Counted from the first letter of the stretch, positions 45,521 through 56,030 are shown. The stretch is 64,000 bases of DNA from Roseibium salinum (GCF_026240905.1 NZ_JAPEVI010000003.1:1240001-1304000), one strand, 5' to 3'. Notes: a model not told the origin generated them from the letters alone. Made by a program: numbers and translations.

Positions 45521-47291
45521 TTAGCGCATTTCTTCAGGAGCATTTACGCCGAGAATCGATAGACCTGAAGCAAGCACCAAAGATATTGCACGAACCAATG
45601 CAAGACGTGCTAGGGTTAATTTGGCGTTACCGGCGTCAATAAAACGTAAATGCGGCATTTCCTTGCCTCTATTCCAGTGGCCGTGCAGAGAACTTGCCAG
45701 TTCATGGAGATAAAAGGCAATTCTGTGCGGTTCATGTGTATCCGCCGCCGCCTCCACCACTTTGGGCCATTCCGCCATCTTGGCGATCAGTTCCAGCTCG
45801 CCGCTGTCGGCGAGCAACGAAAGATCGGCTTTTTCAAGCTCGTCGTCATCAAGCTTTGCATCACCAGGTTCCAGTGCGGCCTGGCGCAGGACCGAGCAGC
45901 AGCGCGCGTGACCGTATTGGACGTAGAAGACCGGATTGTCCTTTGACTGCTCCGTCACCTTCTTGAAGTCGAAATCCAGCTGCGCATCGTTCTTGCGGAA
46001 CAGCATCATGAACCGGACCGGGTCTGACCCGACCTCATCCACCACCTCGCGCAGGGTGATGAAATCGCCGGAACGCTTGGACATCTTCACCGGCTCGCCG
46101 CCCCGCATCAGCTTCACAAGCTGGCAGAACCGGACGATGACTTCCGTTTCCCCACCCGAAATCGCCTTGCCGACAGCCTCCAGACGCTTGGCATAGCCGC
46201 CATGGTCCGCGCCGAGTACATAGATGGCTTCCTGAAAGCCGCGTTCGAATTTGTCCTGGAAATAGGCCACATCCGCCGCAAAATAGGTGTAGGAGCCATC
46301 CGACTTTTTCAAGGCCCGGTCCGTATCATCGCCAAAATCGCTTGCGCGGAAGAGTGTCTGCTCCCGGTCTTCCCAGTCCTCCGCGACCTGCCCTTTTGGG
46401 GGTGGCAGCGTGCCCTGATAGACAAGACCCTTTTCCCGCAGACCTTCCAGCATGCGATCTATCTTTGATCCGCTTTCGCCCTTGCGCTCATGAAGGGACT
46501 GTTCGGAGAAGAACACATCGTGCCGGACGCCAAGCGCGGCCAGATCTTCCCGGATCAGATCCAGCATGGCGGCAATGGCCCGTTCCTTCACGATCGGCAG
46601 CCAGTCGCTCTCGTCCATTGCTTTCAGGCTGTCGCCGAATTCCTCTTTGAGCTGAGCGCCAACCGGTTTCAGGTAGTCGCCCGGATAAAGCCCTGCGGGA
46701 ATTTCACCAATGTCCTCGCCGAGCGCTTCCCGGTAACGGAGAAAGGCACTGCGGGCGAGCGTCTCGATCTGCGAGCCCGCATCGTTGATGTAGTATTCCT
46801 TGACCACCTCGTTGCCGGCAAAGGCCAGCAGATTTGCCAGAGCATCCCCGACCACGGCCCCGCGGATATGCCCCACATGCATCGGGCCTGTCGGATTGGC
46901 GGAGACGTATTCGACGTTCACGCGGGGCGACGGCGTCTGAACGATTGCGCCGAACGCCTGCCGCTGTTTCAACACATCCGCCAGCACCCGCTGCCAGACG
47001 ACCGGTGCGACCCTCAGATTGATGAAACCGGGGCCGGCAATCGAGGTCTCGATGATGTCCGGGTCTTCGTTCAGCTTTGCGGCCAATTTCTCGGCCAGGT
47101 CCCGCGGCTTCGATCCCAACGGTTTGGCAAGCACCATCGCGGCGTTGGTAGCCAAATCCCCGTGTGCCGGGTCGCGCGGAGATCTCGACCACAACGCGGG
47201 ACAGGTCCGGAGCAGCTCCACTTTGGTCTTTGAGATCAAGACTGTATAGAGCGTTTTTGACGCGTTGCGTGAAGTCCGCAAAAATATTCAT
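45521..47291 (-). CDS. argS: Arginyl-tRNA synthetase, frame interrupted once
   Basis: About 589 residues after joining. Frame 1 starts [20 protein letters not shown] and reads [11 protein letters not shown]. Frame 2 continues [20 protein letters not shown], with the HIGH motif [19 protein letters not shown] in [16 protein letters not shown], and a C-terminal DALR anticodon-binding domain to the end. The break lies at the octamer 47180-47187 (plus-strand AGATCTCG); removing one base joins the frames. ArgS is essential and all motifs are intact, so this is most likely one extra base in the consensus. It is 72 bp upstream of the SPOR gene. Confidence 0.87.
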
Positions 47292-47390
47292 GGAGCACCG
47301 ATCAGGTCTGGTCTTTCAAACACGAATGCCCCCGCGCGCAGCGAAGGCCAGATCTTCGGCGCCACAGGGCTTGTAAAGTCGATCAAGCGC

Positions 47391-48629
47391 CTACCCCAAA
47401 TCCGGAGTGTCGTCAAACAATCTGCGATGCTCTTCAATCGCATACCGGTCCGTCATTCCCGCGATATAATCGCAGACACGTCTTGCGACGTCATTGTCGC
47501 TCAAGGTCTCAAGTCCGGCGTTCCAGGGGTCCGGCATCATGCCGGGCTCTGCGCGGAGCTTTTCAAACAGCTCCCTGACGACGCGCGCGACCACCCGGCG
47601 CACCGCCAGCACATCCTCGTGCCGATAGACCCGGGCGAACAGGAATCGCTTCACTTCCTTTTCCGCCGCCGCCATCGCCGACGAGAACTCCACCAGGCAT
47701 CGTCCTGCCATCCGCACATCCTGCGCGCTTTGCGGGTTTGTGTCGGTGAGGTTGCGGACCGCCTGGCGAATCACGTCTTCCACCATGTGCGTGATCGACC
47801 GGCGGACGATCTCATGGATGCGCCGGCTTTCTTCCAGCCCGGGATAGCGGTTATCGACGTCTGCCAGAATGTCGGCCAGGAACGGTACGTCGCGCATATC
47901 GTCGATCGCGAACAGCCCGGCCCTGAGACCGTCATCCAGATCGTGCGCGTCGTAGGCAATGTCATCTGCAATGGCTGCGGCCTGGGCTTCCGCGCTTGGC
48001 CACGTATCCAGCAGCAAATCCTGCCGTTGCGCATATTCCCTGATGGCAAACGGCAACCGGCTGCCCTTGAATTTACCGAGAGGTGCGCCGTCCGGCCCGA
48101 CCAGCGGTCCATTGTGCTTCACCAGTCCCTCAAGCGTTTCCCAGGCAAGATTGAGGCCGTCGAATTCCGCATAGCGCTGTTCGAGATGGGTGACGACGCG
48201 CAGCGACTGGGCGTTGTGGTCGAAGCCATCGAAAGGAGCCATGCATTCGTGCAGCACATCCTCGCCTTCATGTCCGAACGGCGTGTGCCCGAGATCGTGG
48301 GATAGCGCCAGGCATTCGGCGAGATCCTCGTCAAGGCGCAGCGCGCGCGCAAGCGAGCGCGCAATCTGGGAAACCTCGATCGTGTGGGTCAACCGGGTGC
48401 GGAAATGATCGCCCTCGTGATAGACGAAGACCTGGGTCTTGTGCTTCAGCCGGCGGAATGCCGAGGAGTGGATGATCCGGTCCCGATCCCTCTGGAAAGG
48501 CGTTCGCGTCGGACTTTCCGGTTCGGGAAAAAGGCGCCCCCGGGATTCAAGGGGGTTTTCGGCATAAACGGCACGCGATTGGGCTCCAAACCCGATATCC
48601 GGCCTCATCTGATTCCAGCCTTCGCTCAC
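47391..48629 (-). CDS. dgt: Deoxyguanosinetriphosphate triphosphohydrolase-like protein
   Basis: About 412 residues of the HD-domain dGTPase family. It lowers the dNTP pool by releasing triphosphate. Seen: [37 protein letters not shown] and the HD motif [30 protein letters not shown]. The start chosen is GTG at 48629 with GGGGAAG just ahead; an ATG seven codons later (MRPDIGFG) is possible. The frame stays open far upstream, but that would run across erpA on the other strand and is rejected. It lies 99 bp upstream of argS. Confidence 0.92.
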   Translation of the reverse strand: MSEGWNQMRPDIGFGAQSRAVYAENPLESRGRLFPEPESPTRTPFQRDRDRIIHSSAFRRLKHKTQVFVYHEGDHFRTRLTHTIEVSQIARSLARALRLDEDLAECLALSHDLGHTPFGHEGEDVLHECMAPFDGFDHNAQSLRVVTHLEQRYAEFDGLNLAWETLEGLVKHNGPLVGPDGAPLGKFKGSRLPFAIREYAQRQDLLLDTWPSAEAQAAAIADDIAYDAHDLDDGLRAGLFAIDDMRDVPFLADILADVDNRYPGLEESRRIHEIVRRSITHMVEDVIRQAVRNLTDTNPQSAQDVRMAGRCLVEFSSAMAAAEKEVKRFLFARVYRHEDVLAVRRVVARVVRELFEKLRAEPGMMPDPWNAGLETLSDNDVARRVCDYIAGMTDRYAIEEHRRLFDDTPDLG

Positions 48630-48762
48630 AGCACTTCCCCGTTGCCTGATATAATGCCGCCGAACGACGCGCATTGACGCGGGCGGCTTGCAAACATACT
48701 TATCTGAATAAATCAGATTTAGCGCTCTTGACCTGAGCCAGAGCAATGCGAGTCGGCAAGAC

Positions 48763-49104
48763 ATGACCGAAACACTTGAAAACCGAGTAACAGTCAGCGA
48801 CCGCGCTGCCAAGCGGATCGCGGCAATATTGTCCAGGGAACCCGCCGGCAGCATGCTGCGGGTCAGCGTCGAAGGCGGCGGGTGCTCGGGGCTGCAATAT
48901 AAATATGACGTGGTCGGCGACCGCGAAGACGACGATCTGGTGATCGAAGCGCCGGGCGCAACGGTGCTGATCGATTCCATTTCCCTGCAATATATGGGCG
49001 GGGCGGAAATCGATTTCGTTGATGATCTGATCGGCCAGTCCTTCCAGATCGTCAACCCGAACGCAGTGGCAGGCTGTGGCTGCGGAACCAGCTTCACCAT
49101 CTGA
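48763..49104 (+). CDS. erpA: Iron-sulfur cluster insertion protein ErpA
   Basis: 113 residues of the A-type carrier family. It passes Fe-S clusters to target apoproteins. The three cluster cysteines are present: GGGCSGLQY (about 48) and AGCGCGTSF near the end. [15 protein letters not shown] and the [20 protein letters not shown] core are typical of ErpA/HesB. It is divergent from dgt, as often in this class, and 69 bp before xthA. SufA at 57968 is a second A-type carrier. Confidence 0.93.
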   Translation: MTETLENRVTVSDRAAKRIAAILSREPAGSMLRVSVEGGGCSGLQYKYDVVGDREDDDLVIEAPGATVLIDSISLQYMGGAEIDFVDDLIGQSFQIVNPNAVAGCGCGTSFTI

Positions 49105-49173
49105 TCCGACAACCGGGATTTTCCCTTCTCAGCCGGCTGCCCCGGCTTCCCAGCAGTCGAGGCAACCTCTTCG

Positions 49174-49956
49174 ATGAAAATCGCTACCTGGAACATCAAT
49201 GGCGTCAAGGCCCGGATCGACACGGCCCTGGAATGGCTGAAGGAGGCTTCTCCGGACATAGCCTGCCTTCAGGAAATCAAGTCGATCGACGAGAATTTCC
49301 CGCGGCAGCCGTTCGAGGACCTTGGCTACAATGTTGAAACCCATGGCCAGAAAGGGTTCAACGGTGTCGCTCTCCTGTCCAGGCTGCCGCTGGAGGATGT
49401 AGAGCGTGGTCTCCCGGAAAATGAAGGCGACGATCAGGCCCGCTACATCGAAGCGGGCGTTTCGACCGCGGCCGGGCCGGTCCGCGTCGGCTGCCTCTAT
49501 CTTCCGAACGGCAATCCGCTCGGGACGGAAAAGTTTTCCTACAAGCTGAAGTGGATGGAGCGGCTGATCGCCCATGCGGAAAGGCGGCTCTGTGAGGAAA
49601 CGCCGTTTGTGCTGCTAGGCGACTACAATGTCATTCCCGACCCCATCGATGCGAAAAATCCGGAAAACTGGCTGGACGATGCGCTCTACCAGTCGGAAAG
49701 CCGCGAGAGGTTCCGCGCCCTCACCCACCTTGGCCTGACAGAAGCCGTGCGCGCCTGCACGGAGGCTGGAGATATGTACACGTTCTGGGACTACCAGGCC
49801 GGCGCCTGGCAGAAGAACAACGGCATCCGCATCGACCATATCCTGATGTCACCCCAGGCGACCGACCGGTTGGCCGGTTGCGGCATCGACAAGCATGTCC
49901 GCAGTTGGGAGAAACCTTCCGATCACGTTCCGGTCTGGGTGAAGCTGGCGGCATAA
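49174..49956 (+). CDS. xthA: Exodeoxyribonuclease III
   Basis: 260 residues. A Mg-dependent AP endonuclease and 3'-5' exonuclease of base-excision repair. All catalytic blocks are present: [33 protein letters not shown] (metal Glu), [52 protein letters not shown], and [11 protein letters not shown] with the catalytic His. It is 69 bp after erpA. Confidence 0.96.
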   Translation: MKIATWNINGVKARIDTALEWLKEASPDIACLQEIKSIDENFPRQPFEDLGYNVETHGQKGFNGVALLSRLPLEDVERGLPENEGDDQARYIEAGVSTAAGPVRVGCLYLPNGNPLGTEKFSYKLKWMERLIAHAERRLCEETPFVLLGDYNVIPDPIDAKNPENWLDDALYQSESRERFRALTHLGLTEAVRACTEAGDMYTFWDYQAGAWQKNNGIRIDHILMSPQATDRLAGCGIDKHVRSWEKPSDHVPVWVKLAA

Positions 49957-50074
49957 GCGACGGCCTAAAAGCTTACACCACGCAAGGGCCGACTGCTCTG
50001 CGCGCTATACAGGATTTGCGCAGCACGGGTTGCGTGATAGTCTTCAGCGAAATGGGATAACGGAGCGCCGCAAG

Positions 50075-50476
50075 ATGTCCGCCAAGGCGACATGCGGACC
50101 TGAGACGCCGGCAACCAGCCAATTCGCCGGACAGGTACTGTCGACCCTCACGCACAAGTACTGCGCCGGACTGCTGGTTTTTTCAGCAACGCTGGCCGTG
50201 GCCGCGGCCGCTATGGGCCAGACGGTGCCCTGCACCTGCAGATACAAGGGCGAGGATTACGGTCTCGGGGATTCCATTTGCCTGAGAAGTCCGGATGGAT
50301 TGCGAATGGCCACCTGTTCGATGATCCTGAACAACACGTCCTGGCAATTCAGCAATGCGCCCTGCCCAGTCACGAGTCCGGAGCCGCAGGACAGACCCGA
50401 TCCCGACAACGCGCATCTTGTGACGCCCGGCGCAGCCGCCGGGAGAGACACAGCTCTCTTGAGACCGGCGCAATAA
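50075..50476 (+). CDS. Small Cys-rich exported protein of unknown function
   Basis: 133 residues. A hydrophobic stretch (about 31-49, LLVFSATLAVAAAAMGQ) after a long N-terminus suggests an uncleaved anchor or a late signal. The following core has five cysteines (CTCRYKGEDYGLGDSICLRS, then ATCSMILNNTSWQFSNAPCP), probably disulfide-bonded in the periplasm. The tail is Pro/Asp-rich. The ATG at 50075 has GGAGCGCCGCAAG ahead. I recognise no named family. It is divergent in sense from exoR and converges with it 61 bp away. Confidence 0.65.
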   Translation: MSAKATCGPETPATSQFAGQVLSTLTHKYCAGLLVFSATLAVAAAAMGQTVPCTCRYKGEDYGLGDSICLRSPDGLRMATCSMILNNTSWQFSNAPCPVTSPEPQDRPDPDNAHLVTPGAAAGRDTALLRPAQ

Positions 50477-50537
50477 ACCGCAGACCCCGGGAAGTTGCCT
50501 GATCCAGCCCGTTCGGCGTTCAGCGAAAAGCGAGGTC

Positions 50538-51398
50538 CTACTGGGAGGTCGTCAACTGTTGTGCGGTCTGCATGTCCGGCCGGTTTTTCTGGAGCCAGGC
50601 GTCGGCCAGCGAACGGGCCGTCTGCCTGATCGGTTCGGACGACAGCGCGAAATACTGTTCGTGCAAGTCGCGGATCCAGCCGGCATCCGAGCCAACCGCC
50701 TGATCCTGCGCCACTGTCATCCACATCAGGCCACGGGCCTTCTTCTTGTCAGACGTTCCAAGCGTGTAAAGGGTCTCGCCCAACCGTGCCTGCGCGCCCA
50801 CATGCCCCTTCAGCGAGGCAAGATTGAACCAGCGGACAGCCATTCTCGTATTGCTGCCCTGATACATCCGGCCAAGTTCGTACTGGGCGTCCGCGTCGCC
50901 GAAATAAGAGGCTGCGTGCGTAAAGATCTGGCGCGCCCGTCCTTCGTCCTTGTCAACCGCCCCTTCGATACCGGTAAGGTAGTAGGAGCCAAGCGCAACA
51001 AATGCGCTGGCGACAAACGGCGCATCCGGTGCATCCGGCCGGTCTTCGCCGTGTTCGCGCACGATCTGGCTGTAATACTCGAACGCCTTGAGATCGTCTT
51101 CCTTGACGCCGTCGCCCTTGGAATACATCTCGCCAAGTTTCCAGGCGGCCATCGATTGACCGTTTTCGGCAGCGTATCTCAGAGAACTGATCGCTGCTGT
51201 CTTGTCGCCCGCGTAATACTGACGTGCTCCGGCTCTGAGGGCCTCGGTCGGGGAAAGGTTCGGCAGCCCGATCGGGTTGCCTGAAACCGGCTTGCCGTCG
51301 AACGCCGCTGATGGGGCCGCTGCGGTAACCATCAGCAAAACACCAAGCACCGTTGCAGCCTTGCCAAGACCTTGACGCATAACGTTCTTCGTTTCCAT
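50538..51398 (-). CDS. exoR: ExoR-like periplasmic Sel1-repeat regulator
   Basis: About 286 residues: a signal peptide (ATVLGVLLMVTAAAPSAAFDG), then Sel1/TPR-like repeats (AISSLRYAAENGQSMAAWKL, GEMYSKGDGVKEDDLKAFEY, ARQIFTHAASYFGDADAQYE, LGRMYQGSNTRMAVRWFNLA). Organisation and sequence fit ExoR of Rhizobiales (268 residues in S. meliloti), a periplasmic inhibitor of the ExoS/ChvG sensor kinase that is cut to switch between motility and exopolysaccharide synthesis. Starts at 51398 or 51380 are both possible; neither has a strong ribosome site. The kinase and regulator are not in the window. Confidence 0.85.
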   Translation of the reverse strand: METKNVMRQGLGKAATVLGVLLMVTAAAPSAAFDGKPVSGNPIGLPNLSPTEALRAGARQYYAGDKTAAISSLRYAAENGQSMAAWKLGEMYSKGDGVKEDDLKAFEYYSQIVREHGEDRPDAPDAPFVASAFVALGSYYLTGIEGAVDKDEGRARQIFTHAASYFGDADAQYELGRMYQGSNTRMAVRWFNLASLKGHVGAQARLGETLYTLGTSDKKKARGLMWMTVAQDQAVGSDAGWIRDLHEQYFALSSEPIRQTARSLADAWLQKNRPDMQTAQQLTTSQ

Positions 51399-51986
51399 CC
51401 CAGTTGCACTATTATCCGCCGGCCACATGCTATCGCTCCGACGGTCGATCTGTTCGATCTCGTTGTCTGTTGGCGCCTTGCGCATTTTGGTATCTCTTCG
51501 ACCCGCGAGACCACGCTCGCTGGGTCCGTAAGTATCACTGTGGCCAATCAATTCGGCCTAAGTTGGGCCATTCCGCGCCCAAATCAGACCTTTTTCCAGG
51601 ATCCTTAACGCAGATCCTGCGATCGGGCCCCAAGCCCGCATCCGGCGGCTTTCCGGATATTAGTGTAACGGGTGGCGGGCAAACATGGCCGAACATGGGC
51701 ACGAGCTTCAATCACAGGCCCGTCGAATGACTCTTTCGGGAACTGTTGCGGAATTGGCACATTTTTCCTCCCTTTCTCCGAGCGGACTGCCCGACATTTG
51801 ATCACAGACGGGTTGATGATGTGTTTCCGGATGCCCATTTTCCGCCTCCGCTTGTTGAAAACGGGGGCTTTGGACCAAACCCCTTTCCCGTTCTATGTTT
51901 GTACTTCAAACTGAGGCGTGATTCGGTGTAGGTAACAGCGCTGAAATCCGAAAAATGACAGTCCAACACCTTTCAGGCGATATGGA
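51399..51986. other. Intergenic region between divergent exoR and parE
   Basis: 588 bp with only short, unconvincing open frames. It should hold the exoR promoter and leader and the parE promoter (see 51870-51899). An inverted-repeat-like GGCCATT...AATTGGC pair occurs but is not strong. No RNA gene was recognised. Confidence 0.5.
51870..51899 (+). promoter_or_regulatory. Candidate promoter for parE
   Basis: TTGGAC, 18 bp, TATGTT, ending 87 bp before the parE ATG. Both hexamers match the sigma-70 consensus at about four of six bases. Moderate evidence. Confidence 0.35.
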
Positions 51987-54026
51987 ATGAGCGCAAAAGA
52001 CGATCTATTTGCAGGCAACGCGGCGAGACCCCTCACACAGGACAATCCCGCGCCCGTCCCGCAAAAGCAGCGTTCAGTGACGCCTGTTTCCGTCCCGGAC
52101 GACTACTCGGCGGCGGATATCGAAGTGCTCGAGGGGCTGGAGCCCGTTCGGCGCCGGCCGGGCATGTATATCGGCGGCACCGATGAGAAGGCCCTGCATC
52201 ACCTTTTCGCCGAAGTCATCGACAACTCCATGGACGAGGCGGTGGCCGGTCACGCGACCTGGATAGATGTCGCGCTGTCGGCGGACGGATTTCTTTCCGT
52301 CACCGACAACGGCCGGGGCATTCCGGTCGACCCGCACCCCAAGTTCAAGGACAAGTCCGCCCTCGAAGTCATCATGACGACGCTGCATGCGGGCGGCAAA
52401 TTCGACAGCAAGGTGTATGAGACATCCGGCGGCCTGCACGGCGTGGGCATTTCGGTGGTCAATGCCCTTTCCGAAGAACTCGTCGTCGAAATCGCGCGAA
52501 GCAGGAAGCTCTACCGTCAGACCTTCCGCCGCGGTCAGCCGCAGGGCGCTCTGGAACTGATCGGCGACACGCAAAACCGCCGGGGCACACTGGTTCGCTT
52601 CAAGCCCGATGAGCAGATTTTCGGCAAAGGCGCGAAGTTCCAGCCCGCCCGCCTGCTGAAAATGGCGCGCTCAAAGGCCTATCTGTTCGGCGGCGTGGAA
52701 ATCCGCTGGCGCTGCGACCCCGCGATGCTGTCGGAAAAGGACGAGACACCGGCGGAAGCCGTTTTCCATTTCCCGGGAGGCCTGCGGGACTTTCTGGCAG
52801 AAAAACTGACCAAGGAGCGCCGCGTCGTTGAAGAGGTTTTTGCGGGGCGCACCGACAAGACCGGCAAACACGGCTCGGTGGAATGGGCTGTCAGCTGGTT
52901 TGCCGGCGATGGTTTCGTCAATTCCTACTGCAACACGGTCCCGACGCCGGAGGGCGGCACCCACGAAGCCGGGTTCCGCTATGCCCTGCTCCGCGGCCTG
53001 AAGGCCTATGGCGAACTGACCAACAACAAGAAGGCGGCCATCATCACCGGCGACGACGTGATGACATCCGCCGGTGGCATGCTGTCCGTTTTCATTCGGG
53101 AACCGGAGTTTGTCGGTCAGACCAAGGACAGGCTTGCCACCAACGAGGCGACCCGGATCACGGAAACCGCTGTCCGCGATGCCTTCGACCACTGGCTGAC
53201 AGCCTCGCCCAACCAGGCCAACCGGCTTCTGGAGTGGGTTCTGGACCGCGCCGAGGAACGCCTGCGGCGCCGGCAGGAAAAGGACGTCGCCCGCAAGACG
53301 GCCGTGCGCAAGCTGCGCCTGCCGGGTAAACTCGCCGACTGTTCCGCAAACCAGTCGGAAGGGACCGAACTCTTCATCGTCGAGGGCGATTCTGCAGGAG
53401 GCTCCGCCAAACAGGCGCGCAACCGCGCCAAACAGGCCGTTCTTCCACTGCGCGGAAAGATCCTCAACGTCGCCAATGCCGGCCGGGACAAACTGGTCGC
53501 GAACCAGCAACTGTCCGATCTCGTTCAGGCCCTCGGCTGCGGTACTCGCTCGCACTACAAGGATGCGGATCTGCGATACGAAAAGATCATCATCATGACG
53601 GATGCCGACGTTGACGGAGCTCATATCGCATCGCTGCTGATTACGTTCTTTTATCGCGAAATGCCCGAACTCATCCGCCTGGGGCACCTCTATCTTGCCG
53701 TCCCGCCACTCTACCGGCTCAGCCAGGGAGGGAAGACGCTTTACGCCCGGGATGACGCCCACAAGGATGAGCTCATGGAGACGGAATTCAAGGGTAGAGG
53801 CAAGGTCGAAATCGGCCGGTTCAAAGGCCTCGGCGAAATGCTTCCCGCTCAGTTGAAAGAGACCACCATGGACCCGACCCGGAGGTCTCTTCTCAAGGTC
53901 GATGTTGCCGAAGCGGCGATCGCGGAAACGAATGATGCCGTCGAACGCCTCATGGGCAACAAGCCGGAGGCGCGTTTCCGGTTCATTCAGGAAAATGCGG
54001 AATTCGCCATAGATCTGGATATCTGA
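51987..54026 (+). CDS. parE: DNA topoisomerase IV subunit B
   Basis: 679 residues. The GHKL ATPase subunit of topoisomerase IV, which decatenates sister chromosomes. ATPase motifs: RRRPGMYIGGTDEKALHHLF, EVIDNSMDEAVAG, VTDNGRGIPVDPHP and TSGGLHGVGISVVNALSEEL. The TOPRIM part has FIVEGDSAGGSAKQARNRAK and MTDADVDGAHIASLLITFFY, then FKGLGEMLPAQLKETTMDPT. An N-terminal extension of about 45 residues precedes the family core. ParE rather than GyrB is called from the compact length and the lack of the GyrB-specific C-terminal insertion. Confidence 0.94.
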   Translation: MSAKDDLFAGNAARPLTQDNPAPVPQKQRSVTPVSVPDDYSAADIEVLEGLEPVRRRPGMYIGGTDEKALHHLFAEVIDNSMDEAVAGHATWIDVALSADGFLSVTDNGRGIPVDPHPKFKDKSALEVIMTTLHAGGKFDSKVYETSGGLHGVGISVVNALSEELVVEIARSRKLYRQTFRRGQPQGALELIGDTQNRRGTLVRFKPDEQIFGKGAKFQPARLLKMARSKAYLFGGVEIRWRCDPAMLSEKDETPAEAVFHFPGGLRDFLAEKLTKERRVVEEVFAGRTDKTGKHGSVEWAVSWFAGDGFVNSYCNTVPTPEGGTHEAGFRYALLRGLKAYGELTNNKKAAIITGDDVMTSAGGMLSVFIREPEFVGQTKDRLATNEATRITETAVRDAFDHWLTASPNQANRLLEWVLDRAEERLRRRQEKDVARKTAVRKLRLPGKLADCSANQSEGTELFIVEGDSAGGSAKQARNRAKQAVLPLRGKILNVANAGRDKLVANQQLSDLVQALGCGTRSHYKDADLRYEKIIIMTDADVDGAHIASLLITFFYREMPELIRLGHLYLAVPPLYRLSQGGKTLYARDDAHKDELMETEFKGRGKVEIGRFKGLGEMLPAQLKETTMDPTRRSLLKVDVAEAAIAETNDAVERLMGNKPEARFRFIQENAEFAIDLDI

Positions 54027-54569
54027 CGCTCTGACCGGCGAGTTGATCCTGTTGCCAGCTGTCAGGTGGACGAATGGCGCCGGTTTGGAGCTGCTCCGAA
54101 GCGGTCCGGATTGGCTCCGGACGGGTTTTCGGCCGCGTCTGCCTTGAATTTGCGCTCGGCGCCCACATCTATCAAACGTGCATCCGCTTTCCTTTGCAGG
54201 GCGCCGCAAGGCTGTTGGTGAACCATTCACTGGCAGGCAGTTGTTCCTTCGTAATCATGAACGTTCGCGAGCCGGGAATTCAGGCTTGACCCTTCCTGTT
54301 CTTGAAAAAACCGGATGCGTCAAATAGAGGCAGGATCTCAGTATCGTACACTGATTTTCGCAACTGACTTCATAGTGTTGAAGTTGCTCTATTAACTGAT
54401 CTGGCAAAAGTTACGAAGAAATACTCGACTTTCTTTGCATTCTACCTCATGAACGCATTGACACTTGAGCACATGAATGTAGGGTGTGCGCACGTTGGCG
54501 CCAGCGGTCTCCGCGGTGCCGTCAAACGGCAATCACAACATCTGGCATAACATTTGGGCAAAACGCTCC
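54027..54569. other. Intergenic region between parE and the DEAD-box helicase
   Basis: 543 bp between two rightward genes. It contains a good promoter (54458-54485) and a long leader. A 28-codon in-frame extension upstream of the helicase has no homology. No hairpin clearly ending parE transcription was found. Confidence 0.5.
54458..54485 (+). promoter_or_regulatory. Promoter of the DEAD-box helicase gene
   Basis: A perfect -35 TTGACA, 16 bp, then TAGGGT as -10, 85 bp ahead of the helicase ATG. The leader between them (about 80 nt) could allow cold or stress regulation, as for other rhlE-type mRNAs. Confidence 0.5.
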
Positions 54570-56030
54570 ATGACATTTGATACTCTCGGTCTTAGCGAGA
54601 AGGTCCTCGCTGCAGTTGAAGCAGCAGGTTATAAAGAACCCACGGCAATCCAGACGGGCGCGATCCCGCAAGTTCTGGAACGGCGGGATATTCTGGGCAT
54701 CGCGCAGACGGGAACGGGCAAGACGGCAAGTTTCACCCTGCCGATGCTGACGCTTCTGGAAAAAGGACGCGCGCGGGCCCGCATGCCGCGGACGCTTATC
54801 CTCGAACCGACCCGCGAGCTTGCGGCGCAGGTGGAGGAAAACTTCGCGCGCTACGGCATAAACCACAAGCTCAACATTGCCCTGCTGATCGGCGGCGTTT
54901 CCTTTTCGGAACAGGACAAGAAGCTTGACCGCGGCACCGACGTCCTGATCGCGACGCCCGGACGGCTTCTGGACCATTTCGAGCGCGGCAAGCTTTTGTT
55001 GCAGGGCGTCGAGATCCTGGTCATCGACGAAGCCGACCGCATGCTGGACATGGGTTTCATTCCCGATATCGAGCGGATCTGCAAGCTGATCCCGTTCACG
55101 CGTCAGACGTTGTTCTTCTCGGCCACCATGCCGCCGGAAATCCAGAGGCTGACCGAAGCATTTCTGCAAAATCCCGCACGGATCGAGGTCGCACCGACGT
55201 CTTCGACTGCAGAGAATGTCACCCTGCTGCTGAAAGGCACTCCCTCCAAGGACTTTGAAAAGCGCGCGGTCCTTCGCGAGCTGCTCGAAAATGCGGAAGA
55301 TCTGCAAAACGCCATCGTCTTCTGCAACCGCAAGCGGGACGTGACCACTCTGTTCCGCTCGCTCGAGCGCCACGAGTTCAACGTCGGTACGTTGCACGGA
55401 GACATGGACCAGCGCACGCGCATGATGATGCTTGATAACTTCCGCAAGGGTAATATCAAGCTGCTGGTCGCCAGCGATGTCGCTGCCCGTGGCCTGGATA
55501 TCCCGGAAGTCAGTCACGTTTTCAACTATGACGTTCCGATCAATGCCGAAGACTACGTCCACCGGATCGGCCGCACCGGCCGGGCGGGACGGTCGGGTGT
55601 CGCTTACACCCTGGTAACCAGCGAAGACCAGAAATATCTGCAAGCGATCGAGGCGCTGATCAACAAGAAGCTCGAATGGATCGGTGATCCGATAGATTTC
55701 GAAGCTGCGACAAAGGAACGCAAGGAGCGGCGGAAGACCGGGAAACCGGCCGCGAAGAACGCCAAGTCCAGCAACGATAACGATGCGGACCAGGCGAAGC
55801 CGTCAACGCGGCGCCGTTCTCAATCAAAGCCCCGTGATACCGCGCCCAAGGCCAACGTGGTTGAGGAGAAGACGGAAGCCGTCACCACCCCTGCTCCCGT
55901 TTCCGAGATTTCGCAGGGCTCCGGTGGCAAGAAGGCACGGAACGACAGGGAAGAGGAACCCGCATTCAGCCAGGGTGTCCACATCCCGGCGTTCCTGCTG
56001 CGTGAACCCCGACCGAAAAAGGCCTCATGA
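54570..56030 (+). CDS. rhlE: DEAD-box RNA helicase, RhlE-type
   Basis: 486 residues. The two RecA-like domains (about 1-375) carry all motifs: Q motif with GYKEPTAIQTGAIPQVLERR, P-loop AQTGTGKTASF, PTRELAAQ, VIDEADRMLDMGF (DEAD), FSATMPPEIQRL (SAT), and HRIGRTGRAGRSGVAYTLV. A basic C-terminal tail (KERKERRKTGKPAAKNAKSS, then a Lys/Arg/Ser-rich stretch) binds RNA. Likely roles are ribosome assembly and RNA decay, often cold-induced. The ATG at 54570 begins MTFDTLGLSEK. Confidence 0.92.
   Translation: MTFDTLGLSEKVLAAVEAAGYKEPTAIQTGAIPQVLERRDILGIAQTGTGKTASFTLPMLTLLEKGRARARMPRTLILEPTRELAAQVEENFARYGINHKLNIALLIGGVSFSEQDKKLDRGTDVLIATPGRLLDHFERGKLLLQGVEILVIDEADRMLDMGFIPDIERICKLIPFTRQTLFFSATMPPEIQRLTEAFLQNPARIEVAPTSSTAENVTLLLKGTPSKDFEKRAVLRELLENAEDLQNAIVFCNRKRDVTTLFRSLERHEFNVGTLHGDMDQRTRMMMLDNFRKGNIKLLVASDVAARGLDIPEVSHVFNYDVPINAEDYVHRIGRTGRAGRSGVAYTLVTSEDQKYLQAIEALINKKLEWIGDPIDFEAATKERKERRKTGKPAAKNAKSSNDNDADQAKPSTRRRSQSKPRDTAPKANVVEEKTEAVTTPAPVSEISQGSGGKKARNDREEEPAFSQGVHIPAFLLREPRPKKAS

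Noticed and set aside
48630..49259. N-terminal extension of dgt across the erpA gene
   Set aside because: The extension runs antisense to erpA and has no homology to dGTPases.
52671..54230. 519-codon minus-strand frame across parE
   Set aside because: Antisense shadow of parE.
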